A DNA stretch of 64,000 bases from Anatilimnocola aggregata (GCF_007747655.1 NZ_CP036274.1:7502001-7566000); one strand, 5' to 3'. Shown: positions 27,468-36,393, counted from the stretch's first letter. Program-made: numbers and translations. Notes: a model not told the origin generated them from the sequence alone.

Positions 27468-29405
27468 ATGTCTAAACTCTCGCGCGGTTCGAAACAGCGC
27501 GCGGCAACGCCCGATCTCGCCGTTCAGCCGAACATCTCGCAAGCGTGGCGAAACGCAGCAGCGGCCGCGAGCATCATCGTGGCTGGCTTGCTGTCGTATT
27601 CCAATACCTTTTCCGTACCCTTCACCTTCGACGACAAAGAAGGGATCGTCAAGAACTCGACCATTCGCGACCTCACCGACTTGTCCTCCGTGCTTTGGGC
27701 CCCTCCTCGTCGCGGTGCTACGACCGATGGCCGCCCTGTCCTCAATTTGAGTTTAGCGATCAACTACGCATTGCACGGACTGGATGTGGAGGGCTATCAC
27801 GCCACAAATTTGGCCCTGCACTTGCTGAATGCGATCTTGATTTGGCGCATTTTGTTCGAAGCCTTTCGGTCCCGCTTTTTGCCGGAACGAATACGCTCCT
27901 TTGCAGAGCAAATTGCTTATTCCGTCGCGCTCGTGTGGGTAGTTCATCCCTTACTAACGATCGCCGTAACGTATGTGATTCAACGAGCTGAAGTGCTGAT
28001 GGCCACGTTCTACTTGTCGGCCATTTATTGCTTCCTGCGCGGTAGCCGTGCTGACAATCCGCGCCCTTGGTATCTTGCCACCGCATTCCTGTGTGCAGTC
28101 GGGCAAGGAGCCAAAGAAGTCATGGCCACCGCTCCCCTTGCAATCTTACTCATTGATGTCGCATTGATTGCTGGATCGTGGAGAGACGCATTTCGTGCTC
28201 GGCGATTCTGGCACGCTCTGAATTTCCTCTCGCTCTCCATCACTTTCATTCTGATTGCCAGACAAGGCGGTCGAAGCGGCACAGTGGGAGCAGAGAATCT
28301 GGGCGATCGGCTCGCGTACCTCGCTCTTCAATCCGAAATTATCATCCGCTATCTGCAACTATGTGTTTGGCCTTCGCCACTCGTATTCGACTATGGCACA
28401 TACATTCCTCCCCTTAGTGCCAGCCAACTCCCAGCGTTCATCACCGTCTCTGTGCTGGCCGTTCTGTTCGTAGTCCTGTATTGGAAAAAACCGGTTGTCG
28501 GACTTCTCGGAGTATTGTTTTTCGTCATTCTGGCTCCCACCTCCAGTTTTGTGCCCGTGATCACGCAAGTTGCAGCTGAACACCGAATGTATTTACCGTT
28601 GGCTTTGGTTCTCACCGGTGGAATGGTCGCAATTGTCGCATTCTTGCCGCGCCTGCGTCCTGACCAATCTGGGATAGGCGAACCTAATAAACGAGGGCTA
28701 ACTGCAATCACGGTGGTTTTAGCCATTTGCCTCGGAACGTTTACTCTCTTCCGAAACGGTTACTTTCGCAATGAATTTACGTTATGGCAGGACACCGCCC
28801 TGAAAGCTCCTACGAATCTGCGAGCCTGTCGATGGTATGCAACAGGCCTGCTTGCACTTGGTCAGAAAGAAGCCGCCATGCATGTATTTGACGTTGCAAT
28901 AAACAGCCCGCGGGCAGCTGAGGCATACTGCGGGCGCGCCGATATCTACCTCAATTCCGGCGACACTGAGCAAGCGGCGGAAGATGTGGAGGCTGCCCTG
29001 AAAATCGATCCTAAGTGCCACCAGGCACTCAACATGTTAGGAGCCATGGCTCTCAATCGGGGCGACAACGAAACTGCTTTAAAGTACTTCACGCAGGCGA
29101 TTCAAGTGAGCCCCCAAAATGAAACCTATCTTCGCAATCGTGGCAATGCACTTGTGGTGCTCAATGAGTTGCACGAAGCGAGGTCCAACTACGATGCCGC
29201 CATTGCAATCTCGCCGGGTGACCCCGAAAGCCATTTCGTCCTCGCCATGCTTGATTTTAAGGAAGGTCACTTGACCGCCGCTGCAGCAGGCCTGCGCCGC
29301 ACGCTGTACTACGATGCTGCTCATCCCGAAGCGCTACAGTGGCTCCCCGAGGTCGAAAAACAAATCCGAACCGGAGTTGCTACGAAACTGGCGCCCATTC
29401 GCTGA
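27468..29405 (+). CDS. GT-C-like membrane protein with C-terminal TPRs (copy 2)
   Basis: 645 aa, collinear with the preceding 648-aa protein. It has FTFDDKEGIVKNSTIRDLTD in the first loop, TTDGRPVLNLSLAINYALHG, TYVIQRAEVLMATFY, and VLFFVILAPTSSFVPV with a following HRMYLPL. The TPR region covers about residues 470-630. The two copies are most alike in the first 200 residues, the expected catalytic part, and diverge in the TPRs, which suggests different partners or acceptors. The gap between the genes is 118 bp. Enzyme activity is inferred from the TMTC-like layout. Confidence 0.8.
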   Translation: MSKLSRGSKQRAATPDLAVQPNISQAWRNAAAAASIIVAGLLSYSNTFSVPFTFDDKEGIVKNSTIRDLTDLSSVLWAPPRRGATTDGRPVLNLSLAINYALHGLDVEGYHATNLALHLLNAILIWRILFEAFRSRFLPERIRSFAEQIAYSVALVWVVHPLLTIAVTYVIQRAEVLMATFYLSAIYCFLRGSRADNPRPWYLATAFLCAVGQGAKEVMATAPLAILLIDVALIAGSWRDAFRARRFWHALNFLSLSITFILIARQGGRSGTVGAENLGDRLAYLALQSEIIIRYLQLCVWPSPLVFDYGTYIPPLSASQLPAFITVSVLAVLFVVLYWKKPVVGLLGVLFFVILAPTSSFVPVITQVAAEHRMYLPLALVLTGGMVAIVAFLPRLRPDQSGIGEPNKRGLTAITVVLAICLGTFTLFRNGYFRNEFTLWQDTALKAPTNLRACRWYATGLLALGQKEAAMHVFDVAINSPRAAEAYCGRADIYLNSGDTEQAAEDVEAALKIDPKCHQALNMLGAMALNRGDNETALKYFTQAIQVSPQNETYLRNRGNALVVLNELHEARSNYDAAIAISPGDPESHFVLAMLDFKEGHLTAAAAGLRRTLYYDAAHPEALQWLPEVEKQIRTGVATKLAPIR

Positions 29406-29569
29406 GCAGTCAGCAAAACACAAACTAGCTTTCGCGCCTGTATTTCCCGCACAGCCAGATGTTTGGAACGCGCCTTGCTATAAAAGGTGAATCCCAATGT
29501 GCCCAGGCGGACCCACGTTGGCGTTTTGCAAAAAATCACCCTCTTTCACCACGGTTTGAGCTACCTGCC

Positions 29570-30445
29570 ATGCGTTTTCTTGTTTCTGGTCACCTCGAGT
29601 ACACTGTCGCTTTTCCGTCCACACTGATCTTGAACATTCACGCTCAGCGTAACTCCGGTCAAACAATCCTCGACGAAAAGTTCGAAGTCACTCCTTATGT
29701 AAAGTTCGAAGAGTTCGTGCTCGAGAATGCCAGCAGTCGCTTTGTGCGGCTAGAAACCGGCAAGAAGAAGGCCCTGACCATCGACTATCACGCCACGGTC
29801 GAATGTACCCACGAAGTCATCTCGGCCAGCAAACTCGACTTCACTCCCGTGGCCGAAATGGACCGCAAAGCGATCCCCTACCTGTTCCCAAGTCGCTATT
29901 GCCAGTCAGACCGTCTCGGCCGCCTGGCGTGGGACTTATTCGGCAAGATTCCCAATCCTTACGAGAAAGTGATTGCGATCGTCGATTGGATTCACGCGAA
30001 TGTCGAGTATCTGCGGGGCAGCACCAATAGCGAAACATCGGCCTACGACACCGTCACGCAGCGGACGGGCGTCTGTCGCGACTTTGCCCACCTGGGCATC
30101 TCGCTGTGCCGCGCGCTCAATATCCCGTCGCGCTACTTTTCGGGCTATGCCTACCACTTGCAGCCCCCCGATTTTCACGCCTGCTTCGAGAGTTACATCG
30201 GTGGCCGCTGGCTGGTGTTCGATGCCACCCGCCTCGCGCCGCTCAATGGACTGGTCCGCATCGGCACAGGTCGCGATGCCGCCGACGCCGCCGTTGCCAG
30301 CTGCTTTGGCCGCGTAGAATTGGTTTCGATGCAGGTCGATTGCCAACTGGCACCCGATCAGAAGTTCACCCCGCTGGAGCGAAAGCAGCTCGGTCGCAAG
30401 GGGATTTCGCTGGAAGCGCACAGTAATGTCACGCCTACGAATTGA
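29570..30445 (+). CDS. Transglutaminase-like protein with complete triad
   Basis: 291 aa without a signal peptide. An N-terminal beta region precedes the core with Cys169 (TGVCRDFAHLGISLCRALNIPSRY), His203 (PDFHACFESYIGG) and Asp218 (LVFDATRL). The tail VRIGTGRDAADAAVASCFG matches the similar region of the protein at 1115-1930, so the two are distant paralogues, but this one keeps the His. The ATG at 29570 is preferred; the upstream extension is unlike any homologue. The next transglutaminase gene starts 20 bp before this one ends, so the two are an operon. Confidence 0.87.
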   Translation: MRFLVSGHLEYTVAFPSTLILNIHAQRNSGQTILDEKFEVTPYVKFEEFVLENASSRFVRLETGKKKALTIDYHATVECTHEVISASKLDFTPVAEMDRKAIPYLFPSRYCQSDRLGRLAWDLFGKIPNPYEKVIAIVDWIHANVEYLRGSTNSETSAYDTVTQRTGVCRDFAHLGISLCRALNIPSRYFSGYAYHLQPPDFHACFESYIGGRWLVFDATRLAPLNGLVRIGTGRDAADAAVASCFGRVELVSMQVDCQLAPDQKFTPLERKQLGRKGISLEAHSNVTPTN

Positions 30446-31286
30446 ACACGGAACCACGTACACGTATCGACGTCCTGTCTCCTTCGGTCAACATCGTCTG
30501 GTGCTCCGCCCGCGCGAAGGGCACGACCTGCGCGTCGAAAGCATGTCGCTCGAAATCTTCCCTGCCCACCGCCTGGTCTGGGCGCGCGATGTCTACAGCA
30601 ACAGCGTGGCCATTGTCGACTTCACCGAAGAGGCCAATCGCCTCGAAGTGCTCAGCAACATCATTGTCGAGCGCTCGGGCAAGTTCCCGCGCGAAGACCT
30701 GCACGAGCCGTGGCGAATTCCCTGGCCGGTCACCTACGACGAGCGCGAACTCCCCATCGTCAACGGCTATCGCAACGTCTCCTATTACGACGATCGGAAC
30801 GACGTCCGCCAGTGGATGCAGCAGCACGACAGCCTGACCAGGGCAACCGACGCCGAGTCGCTCCTGATGTGCCTGTGCGAACTCATCAACAGCCAGATCA
30901 GGTATCAGCGGCGAATGGTGAAGGGGGTGCAATCTCCCTCGCAAACGCTGACCATTCGCAGCGGCTCCTGCCGCGATATGGCCGTGCTGATGATGGACGC
31001 TGCCCGGCTCCTCGGGCTCTCTGCTCGGTTTGCCAGCGGCTATCTCGATTGCCCCGCAGCGGAGGCCGGCCGCGCGGCCATGCACGCCTGGACTGAAGTC
31101 TATCTGCCCGTGCTCGGCTGGCGCGGCTTCGACCCGACCATCGGCGAACCCTGCTCGCTCAAGCACATCGTGGTCGGCGTCTCTCATCACCCCCGCGGTG
31201 TCATGCCCATCTCCGGCATGTACAGCGGCGACTCTGCCGACTATCTCGAAATGACCGCCCCGGTCAAACTCGAACGCCTCTCCTAA
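30426..31286 (+). CDS. Transglutaminase family protein with bacterial N-terminal domain
   Basis: 286 aa. The N-terminal RIEHGTTYTYRRPVSFGQHRLVLRPREGHD is the bacterial transglutaminase-like N-terminal region. The core has Cys182 (RSGSCRDMAVLMMDAARLLG), His220 (AMHAWTEVYLP) and Asp236 (GFDPTIG). It overlaps the previous gene by 20 bp, and the intact, co-transcribed pair may work together. The family includes cysteine peptidases and cross-linking enzymes; the substrate is unknown. Its 3' end is repeated in decayed form about 256 bp downstream. Confidence 0.9.
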   Translation: MSRLRIEHGTTYTYRRPVSFGQHRLVLRPREGHDLRVESMSLEIFPAHRLVWARDVYSNSVAIVDFTEEANRLEVLSNIIVERSGKFPREDLHEPWRIPWPVTYDERELPIVNGYRNVSYYDDRNDVRQWMQQHDSLTRATDAESLLMCLCELINSQIRYQRRMVKGVQSPSQTLTIRSGSCRDMAVLMMDAARLLGLSARFASGYLDCPAAEAGRAAMHAWTEVYLPVLGWRGFDPTIGEPCSLKHIVVGVSHHPRGVMPISGMYSGDSADYLEMTAPVKLERLS

Positions 31287-31690
31287 CTCGCCCCGCTCGC
31301 GCCGTAACTTCACCCTGCGCACGATCCGAAAACATCGTATTCGTTGATAATGCTCTGGGGTAAATCAACACCAACCAGCGCCAAACCCGAGCGCCACGCC
31401 TTTCGCTGTTGAAAAACCCCGACCATTTATCAACACCCGGCTGCCGATGGGCCCCCAACTTACGTCAACTCAACCGGCTTGGGTGCCACTCACCGACAAC
31501 CTCGAAATGACCGCCCCGGTCAAACTCGAACGCGGCTCCTAACTCGCCCGCTCGCGCCCAAATCGCGCCCCTGTTTTGCACCAACTTGTTCAACGAGCAC
31601 CCTCTTAATTGGACACACTCCTGCAGCCAAACCCGAGCGAAACTCACCTCGCTGTTCAATTAAGGCCCCCTTAATTGAACACCCCTCGTT
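31234..31690. repeat. Decayed tandem duplication of transglutaminase 3' end and downstream hairpins
   Basis: The last codons of the transglutaminase gene plus its trailer (31234-31299) recur at 31490-31555 with few changes (core GAAATGACCGCCCCGGTCAA at both). Downstream, CCAAACCCGAGCG recurs at 31381 and 31627, followed in each copy by a GTT-hairpin (31408-31438 and 31652-31686). The second copy has no start or upstream coding part. No other gene is seen between 31287 and 31902. Confidence 0.75.
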
Positions 31691-31823
31691 TTTGGAGAAG
31701 TCACGCACTCGCCAGATTGGCGGCGTGAAACTACGTTGAGGCGACAGGCCGTGGAACAAATCCGCCGGAGAACGAAAAACTCCAAGTCATTACAGGAAAA
31801 TCACTTAAGTCACACACAGGCTC

Positions 31824-31859
31824 GTTTCGATAGTTTCGATTGTTTCACTTATTGCACTT
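31824..31859 (+). promoter_or_regulatory. Four 9-bp-period direct repeats upstream of toxin-antitoxin genes
   Basis: GTTTCGATA, GTTTCGATT, GTTTCACTT and (one base on) ATTGCACTT follow each other just upstream of a GATAAT -10-like box (31866-31871). They are placed to act as operators for the HTH protein encoded 44 bp downstream. Confidence 0.5.
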
Positions 31860-31902
31860 ACTGCGGATAATGCTACTGTTGTCCTTTCAAAGGAGCCACG
31901 CA

Positions 31903-32364
31903 ATGAGCGCATTAACCGACAAGCTGGAAACTGTCACACCAACTGAACATGATGCGACCCTAGCCAAGAAATCTGGCATACAGATTGCGCGCGCCATGGG
32001 GAAGACCGCCCGTGATTTGCGTGTGAAAATCGAAGGGGACGATGCCGAGACAATCGAATTACCCCACGCTGCGCTCCGATTGCTGGCAAACATTCTTGCT
32101 CAAATGGCACAGGGAAACGCGTTTACAGTCATTCCTGTTCATGCAGAACTAACCACTCAGCAGGCAGCCGAGGTGCTAAACGTGTCGCGGCCTTTCGTAA
32201 TCGGACTAATAACAAATGGAAAACTCCCCTGCCGCCAGGTTGGAACCCACCGGAGAATTTTGTTCCGCGACATCATGAATTTCAAGAACAAGATCGACGA
32301 AGACAGGATGAAAGTTCTGGATGAGTTGGCCAAAGAAGCGCAAGAGTTGAACATGGGTTACTAA
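31903..32364 (+). CDS. Excisionase-type HTH protein (probable antitoxin)
   Basis: 153 aa. The C-terminal half holds an excisionase/MerR-like helix-turn-helix: LTTQQAAEVLNVSRPFVIGLITNGKLPCRQVGTHRRILFRDIM. It binds DNA through a winged helix. The N-terminal half is predicted helical and may contact the toxin. AAAGGAG lies 9 nt before the ATG. The next gene, a PIN-domain protein, begins after a single base, the usual antitoxin-first order. The region is visibly richer in A and T than its neighbours, suggesting acquisition by transfer. Direct repeats upstream suggest autoregulation. Confidence 0.82.
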   Translation: MSALTDKLETVTPTEHDATLAKKSGIQIARAMGKTARDLRVKIEGDDAETIELPHAALRLLANILAQMAQGNAFTVIPVHAELTTQQAAEVLNVSRPFVIGLITNGKLPCRQVGTHRRILFRDIMNFKNKIDEDRMKVLDELAKEAQELNMGY

Positions 32365-32365
32365 A

Positions 32366-32935
32366 TTGAGTAAGTTCACTGTCGTCTACGATGCCTGCGT
32401 CCTTTATCCGGCACCGTTGCGCGATTTCCTCATGCACTTGGCTATGACGGATTTATTTCGCGCGAAGTGGACGAACAAGATTCATGAAGAATGGATTTCG
32501 AATCTGCTCCTCAATCGTGATGACCTGACAAGGGAAAGGCTGGAGCGAACACGAGACTTGATGAATCAGCACGTCCGTGATTGCCTGGTCGAAGATTTTG
32601 AGCACTTTGAGAAAGATCTTGAGCTTCCAGACCCCAACGACAGACACGTCCTCGCAGCGGCAATTAAAGCCCGAGCAGATGCAATTATTACGATAAACCT
32701 CAAGGACTTTCCCGATTCGACCTTGTCGAAATATGGCATCGAAGCAATGCATCCTGATGACTTCATTAATTCCCAAATCGGCTTGTCGAGTGCTGCCGTT
32801 TGTGGGGCAGCAAAACGGCAGCGAGAGAGCTTGAAGAACCCACCAAAATCCGTTGAAGAGTATCTCCAAACGCTGGAAGCCCAAGGGCTTCCGCAAACGA
32901 TTGCTGCTCTTCGATATTATGCAGAGTTAATTTGA
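32366..32935 (+). CDS. PIN-domain RNase (probable toxin)
   Basis: 189 aa. PIN acidic residues are in place: Asp9 (VVYDACVLYP), Glu41/Glu42 (IHEEWISNLL), Asp92 (PNDRHVLAAAIKARADAIITINLKDFP) and Asp114 in the same block. They bind Mg2+ for RNA cleavage in VapC-type toxins. The start is TTG at 32366, one base after the antitoxin stop, so translation probably depends on the upstream gene. A C-terminal extension of about 50 residues beyond the PIN core contains PPKSVEEYLQTLEAQGLPQTI. Target RNA is unknown. Confidence 0.82.
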   Translation: MSKFTVVYDACVLYPAPLRDFLMHLAMTDLFRAKWTNKIHEEWISNLLLNRDDLTRERLERTRDLMNQHVRDCLVEDFEHFEKDLELPDPNDRHVLAAAIKARADAIITINLKDFPDSTLSKYGIEAMHPDDFINSQIGLSSAAVCGAAKRQRESLKNPPKSVEEYLQTLEAQGLPQTIAALRYYAELI

Positions 32936-33048
32936 ATCGCCTTCACCATCGGTTGGCCATCGGTCAGTTTCAAGTGAGGCCACCAGTGCTGCTGTGAATT
33001 CTCAGGTAATTCTCGCTGCAAAGGTGAATCCGCTTGTCACAACAACCT

Positions 33049-33690
33049 TCACTCGTCCCCATGCCGAATCGTATTAAAAATGCGGTCGCCGGCGTCGCCG
33101 AGGCCGGGGACAATGAAGCGGCGATCGTTGAGTTCGGGGTCGATCACGCAGACGAAGATTTGCGCGTCGGGGAAGTCGCGCTGGACGGTTTCAATCCCTG
33201 CCCGCGAGGCGATGACCGAGAGGATCTTGATTTGCTTCACCCCCCAGCGCTGGAGCGTGCTGAGGGCGGCGAGCGCGGAGCCGCCGGTCGCGAGCATTGG
33301 GTCGAGGAGTAGAGCCACATCGACGGGGCGCGTTTGCGGCAGCTTGCTGTAGTACTCGACGGGCTGGGCGGTGGCTTCGTCTCGATAAAGCCCCAGATGC
33401 CAGACTTCAGCCGTTGGAATCAAATTCAAAATCGGATCGACCAATCCGAGCCCGGCGCGCAAGATCGGCACCAGCCCAATCCGCTGCGACAGCACCTGGC
33501 AAGTCGTCGTGGTAATCGGCGTCTGCACTTCCAGGGGCTGCAGCACTAAGTCTTGCGTCGCTTCGTAGGCCAGCAGCCCGGCCAACTTTTGAATCAGCCC
33601 GCGAAACTCCGCCGGCGAGGTATGGACGTCGCGCAAGCGGGCCAGGTGGTGACGAACCAGCGGATGATTGACTTCGACGACGGGCTGCAT
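33049..33690 (-). CDS. upp: Uracil phosphoribosyltransferase
   Basis: 213 aa, normal length. The PRPP-binding loop is LLLDPMLATGGSALAAL. The uracil-binding end appears as VCVIDPELNDRRFIVPGLGDAGDRIF. The N-terminal HPLVRHHLARLRD and VPILRAGLGLVDPI are family hallmarks. It converts uracil and PRPP to UMP in pyrimidine salvage in the cytoplasm. It stands alone on the minus strand, and its 3' end faces the PIN gene. carB of de novo pyrimidine synthesis lies 22 kb away and is not linked. Confidence 0.96.
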   Translation of the reverse strand: MQPVVEVNHPLVRHHLARLRDVHTSPAEFRGLIQKLAGLLAYEATQDLVLQPLEVQTPITTTTCQVLSQRIGLVPILRAGLGLVDPILNLIPTAEVWHLGLYRDEATAQPVEYYSKLPQTRPVDVALLLDPMLATGGSALAALSTLQRWGVKQIKILSVIASRAGIETVQRDFPDAQIFVCVIDPELNDRRFIVPGLGDAGDRIFNTIRHGDE

Positions 33691-34116
33691 GGTGAATGCT
33701 GAGTGTTGGAGATGGCGAATAAAGTGCTAGCTGCTGAGACAATCGTATCGCGCGACGCACGCCAAGTAACCCGTGCTAGCATTTTTCGCGCAAGGGCCTG
33801 GCGATTGTGTGCCTGGTATCGCCAACTTCTGTCAGGTAACCCGCCAGTTATGAGGCCGGTTGCAAAAACGTAGCAGCCTCAAAAGAGATTGGACGATGTA
33901 CGCCAGACGGGCGAATTGACCGGGCATAAGTCCCGCAATGCGCGCCACCAAGTCAAACGCGGGACCGACCTGCCGAAATGACGAGATGCCCCAACTGAAG
34001 TGAGGGCTAGCAGCCAACTTCGGTCACACCCCATCCTGCGGACACGGCGAAAAAGTGCGTCGCTAGCCACCTAAACTCACGTTCAAGGAAATCTGGAAGA
34101 GTGTTAAACTCCCGCC
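33691..34116. other. Intergenic stretch between divergent genes, no gene recognised
   Basis: 426 bp between upp and the lipoprotein gene. Short minus-strand frames exist (e.g. around 33832-34017) but lack a ribosome site or family similarity. No hairpin or promoter was firmly identified. Confidence 0.4.
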
Positions 34117-34971
34117 ATGCGTCTCCCCTCTCTCTCGACATCTCAAACTTGCCTGTGGGCAGCTTGGACCTTGCTGCTTGTGGGCGGAGGCTGCTCTGTG
34201 AATAAGTCGCGCCTGGCGACCGAGCAGCTCGTCGTGGCCGATGCGGTGGATCACGCGGTGAGCCAGATCGACTTCAGCCCGCTGTCGGGCAAGAAGGTCT
34301 TCTTCGATAAGCAGTACATGCCCGCTTCGAATGCGCCGAACAGGCCGCCGATGAACAACTCGAACGTCGAGTATGTGATTAGTTCGCTGCGGCAACAAAT
34401 GCTGGCTTATAACTGCCAGCTGCAAGACAAACCCGAGACGGCAGATATCATCGTCGAGGCTCGCCTGGGTGCGCTCGGTTCCGATGGCAACGAAGCCACC
34501 TATGGCTTGCCTACCGGCGTGGTCGTGCGGACCGCAGCTGCCGCGATGGCTCCCGGTGGCGAATCGCTGCCGACAATGCCCGATCTGGCGCTCGGCCGGC
34601 GCAATCATCAACTGGGTGCCGCGCGCATCGGGGTCTTTGCCTACGACCAACGGACGCGCGAGCCCGTGTGGCAGGCCGGCGTAGCGACCGGCAATAGCCA
34701 GGCGCGCGACCTGTGGGTGCTGGGAATTGGCCCCTTTCAGAATGGGCGAATCTATGACCAGGTGCAGTCGACAACCCACGGCCCCAAGCTAATCCAGGGC
34801 AAGGATAAAACTCCTAAAGGAATGGCCAACTATCTGCAGCCGCAGACTTTTCAACGGGCACTCGCAGCCGATGAACAGAATCCCGCGAGAATTTTGACAC
34901 CAGCGTCGCTTGAAACAGATTCCAATTCCTCAATCAATCCCGCGAGTTCGATGGCCGGCAGTCGGCCCTGA
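34117..34971 (+). CDS. Lipoprotein (possibly DUF6655 family)
   Basis: 284 aa. The signal peptide ends in a lipobox, LLLVGGGCSVNKS, so Cys27 should be lipidated. The mature part starts with RLATEQLVVADAVDHAVSQIDF, then VEYVISSLRQQMLAYNCQL, then ADIIVEARLGALGSDGNEATYGLP. I associate this pattern with the planctomycete DUF6655 group, from memory only. The end is a Ser/Asn-rich tail. It is 20 bp upstream of a GT9 gene on the same strand, so an envelope role next to glycan synthesis is plausible. Confidence 0.75.
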   Translation: MRLPSLSTSQTCLWAAWTLLLVGGGCSVNKSRLATEQLVVADAVDHAVSQIDFSPLSGKKVFFDKQYMPASNAPNRPPMNNSNVEYVISSLRQQMLAYNCQLQDKPETADIIVEARLGALGSDGNEATYGLPTGVVVRTAAAAMAPGGESLPTMPDLALGRRNHQLGAARIGVFAYDQRTREPVWQAGVATGNSQARDLWVLGIGPFQNGRIYDQVQSTTHGPKLIQGKDKTPKGMANYLQPQTFQRALAADEQNPARILTPASLETDSNSSINPASSMAGSRP

Positions 34972-34991
34972 ACCAAGTCAAAGCAATCCCC

Positions 34992-36038
34992 ATGACAAGT
35001 CAGCTGCAGACGCGATTCTTAATCACTCGCCTCAGTGCCATTGGCGATTGCGTCTTGACGATGCCGATGGCCTGTGCGCTGCGAGATGCGTTTCCCCAGG
35101 CTTGGATTGGTTGGCTAGCCGAGGCGCCTGGCGCGTCTCTGTTGCAAGGACACGCCGCGCTCGACGAAGTGATTGTGGCTCCCCGGCGCGTGTTGCAAGA
35201 CCCGGTTGAACTGTGGAAGCTGCGTGGCAAGCTCCGCACGTATAAGATCGATATCACGCTCGATCCTCAAGGCCTGACCAAAAGTTCGGTGCTGGGCTGG
35301 CTCACCGGAGCGAAGCAGCGAATTGGCTTTCATTCGCCTGTCGGTCGCGAGATCTCGCGCTGGTTCAACAATTGCAAAATCACCAGTCGCCAGTCGCACG
35401 TGGTCGATCGCTATCGCGAACTGCTGAGCGTGCTCGACATTCAACCGGGGAAGGTGCGGTTCGATGTGCCGCGGCAACCAGGCGCGACCCAAGTCATGGC
35501 GCAGTGGCTCAAAGAGCAGAACCTGACGACCCAAGCATTCGCCATTATCAACGCTGGTGCCGGTTGGGATTCGAAGGTCTGGTTGCCCGAGCGATATGCC
35601 GCGGTCAGCCGGCACCTGCTGGCCAAACACGGCCTGCCGACGGTGGTTGTGTGGGCCGGTGACCGCGAAGAAGGCTGGGCCAAGGAAGTCGTCGCCGGTT
35701 CGCAGCAGGCGGCCCGGATGGCGCCGAATACTACGTTGCCGGAGTTGGCGGCGCTATCGCGCCACGCGCGGCTGTTTGTGGGTTCCGATACGGGCCCGCT
35801 CCATCTGGCCGCAGCCGTGGGTGTGCCCTGCGCGGGGGTTTATGGCCCGACGAATCCGGCCGAATGCGGCCCGTATGGTTCGGTCCATCGCTCGGTCCAG
35901 ACCTTTCTGCAGAAGGGCTCGGTCAAAGAACGACGCAAGGCCGAGAACGTGGCCATGCAGGCCGTCACCGTAGAACAGGTCAGCGCAGCTTGCGACCAGG
36001 TGATGGAAAACTCGCGCGCCAGCCGAGCTGCGGCGTAG
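34992..36038 (+). CDS. Glycosyltransferase family 9 (lipopolysaccharide heptosyltransferase-like)
   Basis: 348 aa. ITRLSAIGDCVLTMPMACALRDAFP is the GT9 N-terminus, WLAEAP and DPQGLTKSSVLGWLTGAKQRIGF follow, and the nucleotide-binding C-terminal domain has INAGAGWDSKVWLPERYAAV and FVGSDTGPLHLAAAVGVPCAGVYGPT. It resembles WaaC/WaaF, which transfer heptose from ADP-heptose to the inner LPS core on the cytoplasmic face. The sugar is not certain. It is probably co-transcribed with the upstream lipoprotein gene. The stop codon lies inside the first unit of a 15-bp tandem repeat. Confidence 0.9.
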   Translation: MTSQLQTRFLITRLSAIGDCVLTMPMACALRDAFPQAWIGWLAEAPGASLLQGHAALDEVIVAPRRVLQDPVELWKLRGKLRTYKIDITLDPQGLTKSSVLGWLTGAKQRIGFHSPVGREISRWFNNCKITSRQSHVVDRYRELLSVLDIQPGKVRFDVPRQPGATQVMAQWLKEQNLTTQAFAIINAGAGWDSKVWLPERYAAVSRHLLAKHGLPTVVVWAGDREEGWAKEVVAGSQQAARMAPNTTLPELAALSRHARLFVGSDTGPLHLAAAVGVPCAGVYGPTNPAECGPYGSVHRSVQTFLQKGSVKERRKAENVAMQAVTVEQVSAACDQVMENSRASRAAA

Positions 36039-36094
36039 TCTTTGATCGCGTAGTCTTTGATCGCGCGGATTTTAATCGCATGGTCTTTAATGTT
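36035..36094 (+). repeat. Four 15-bp tandem repeat units
   Basis: GTAGTCTTTGATCGC occurs twice in a row, followed by GCGGATTTTAATCGC and ATGGTCTTTAATGTT. In one frame the units read VVFDR-VVFDR-ADFNR-MVFNV, like pentapeptide repeats, but that frame is not the one of the GT9 gene, whose stop lies in unit 1. It may be a minisatellite or a relic of a pentapeptide-repeat gene. Confidence 0.7.
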
Positions 36095-36393
36095 GCCTGA
36101 TGCGGCTGCGAAGCGAGTGCTTCTGACGGCACGAACGTGTTGTCGCAGCCAGCCATTCGCTACGAGGTTCTTGAGACAATAGTGGCGTGAACGCCCGCTC
36201 AGAACTTGAGTTATTTTTTGCGCTTGTTACAGAGGCAGTTTTCGCCTCTGCCCTTCGGCAACTTCTGCGCGTCACAGCTTACTGCGGTCATTTCTGCTGG
36301 TCGCATTCTCGCTCGTCGCCTGGGCAACTAAGTAGCGACTGAATGGGCACTTAGTCACGCTAGCACTCGCTGTTTTTACCCTCTCAACGCAGC

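Noticed and set aside
31824-31859. Replication-origin iterons
   Set aside because: Only about four degenerate 9-bp units, directly before a toxin-antitoxin promoter, and no replication initiator gene nearby; dnaG is 19 kb away.
33832-34017. 61-codon minus-strand frame between upp and the lipoprotein gene
   Set aside because: No ribosome site, family or membrane pattern clear enough to call; possibly a relic but not supportable.
36035-36094. CRISPR-like repeat array
   Set aside because: The 15-bp units are directly adjacent without spacers and too short.
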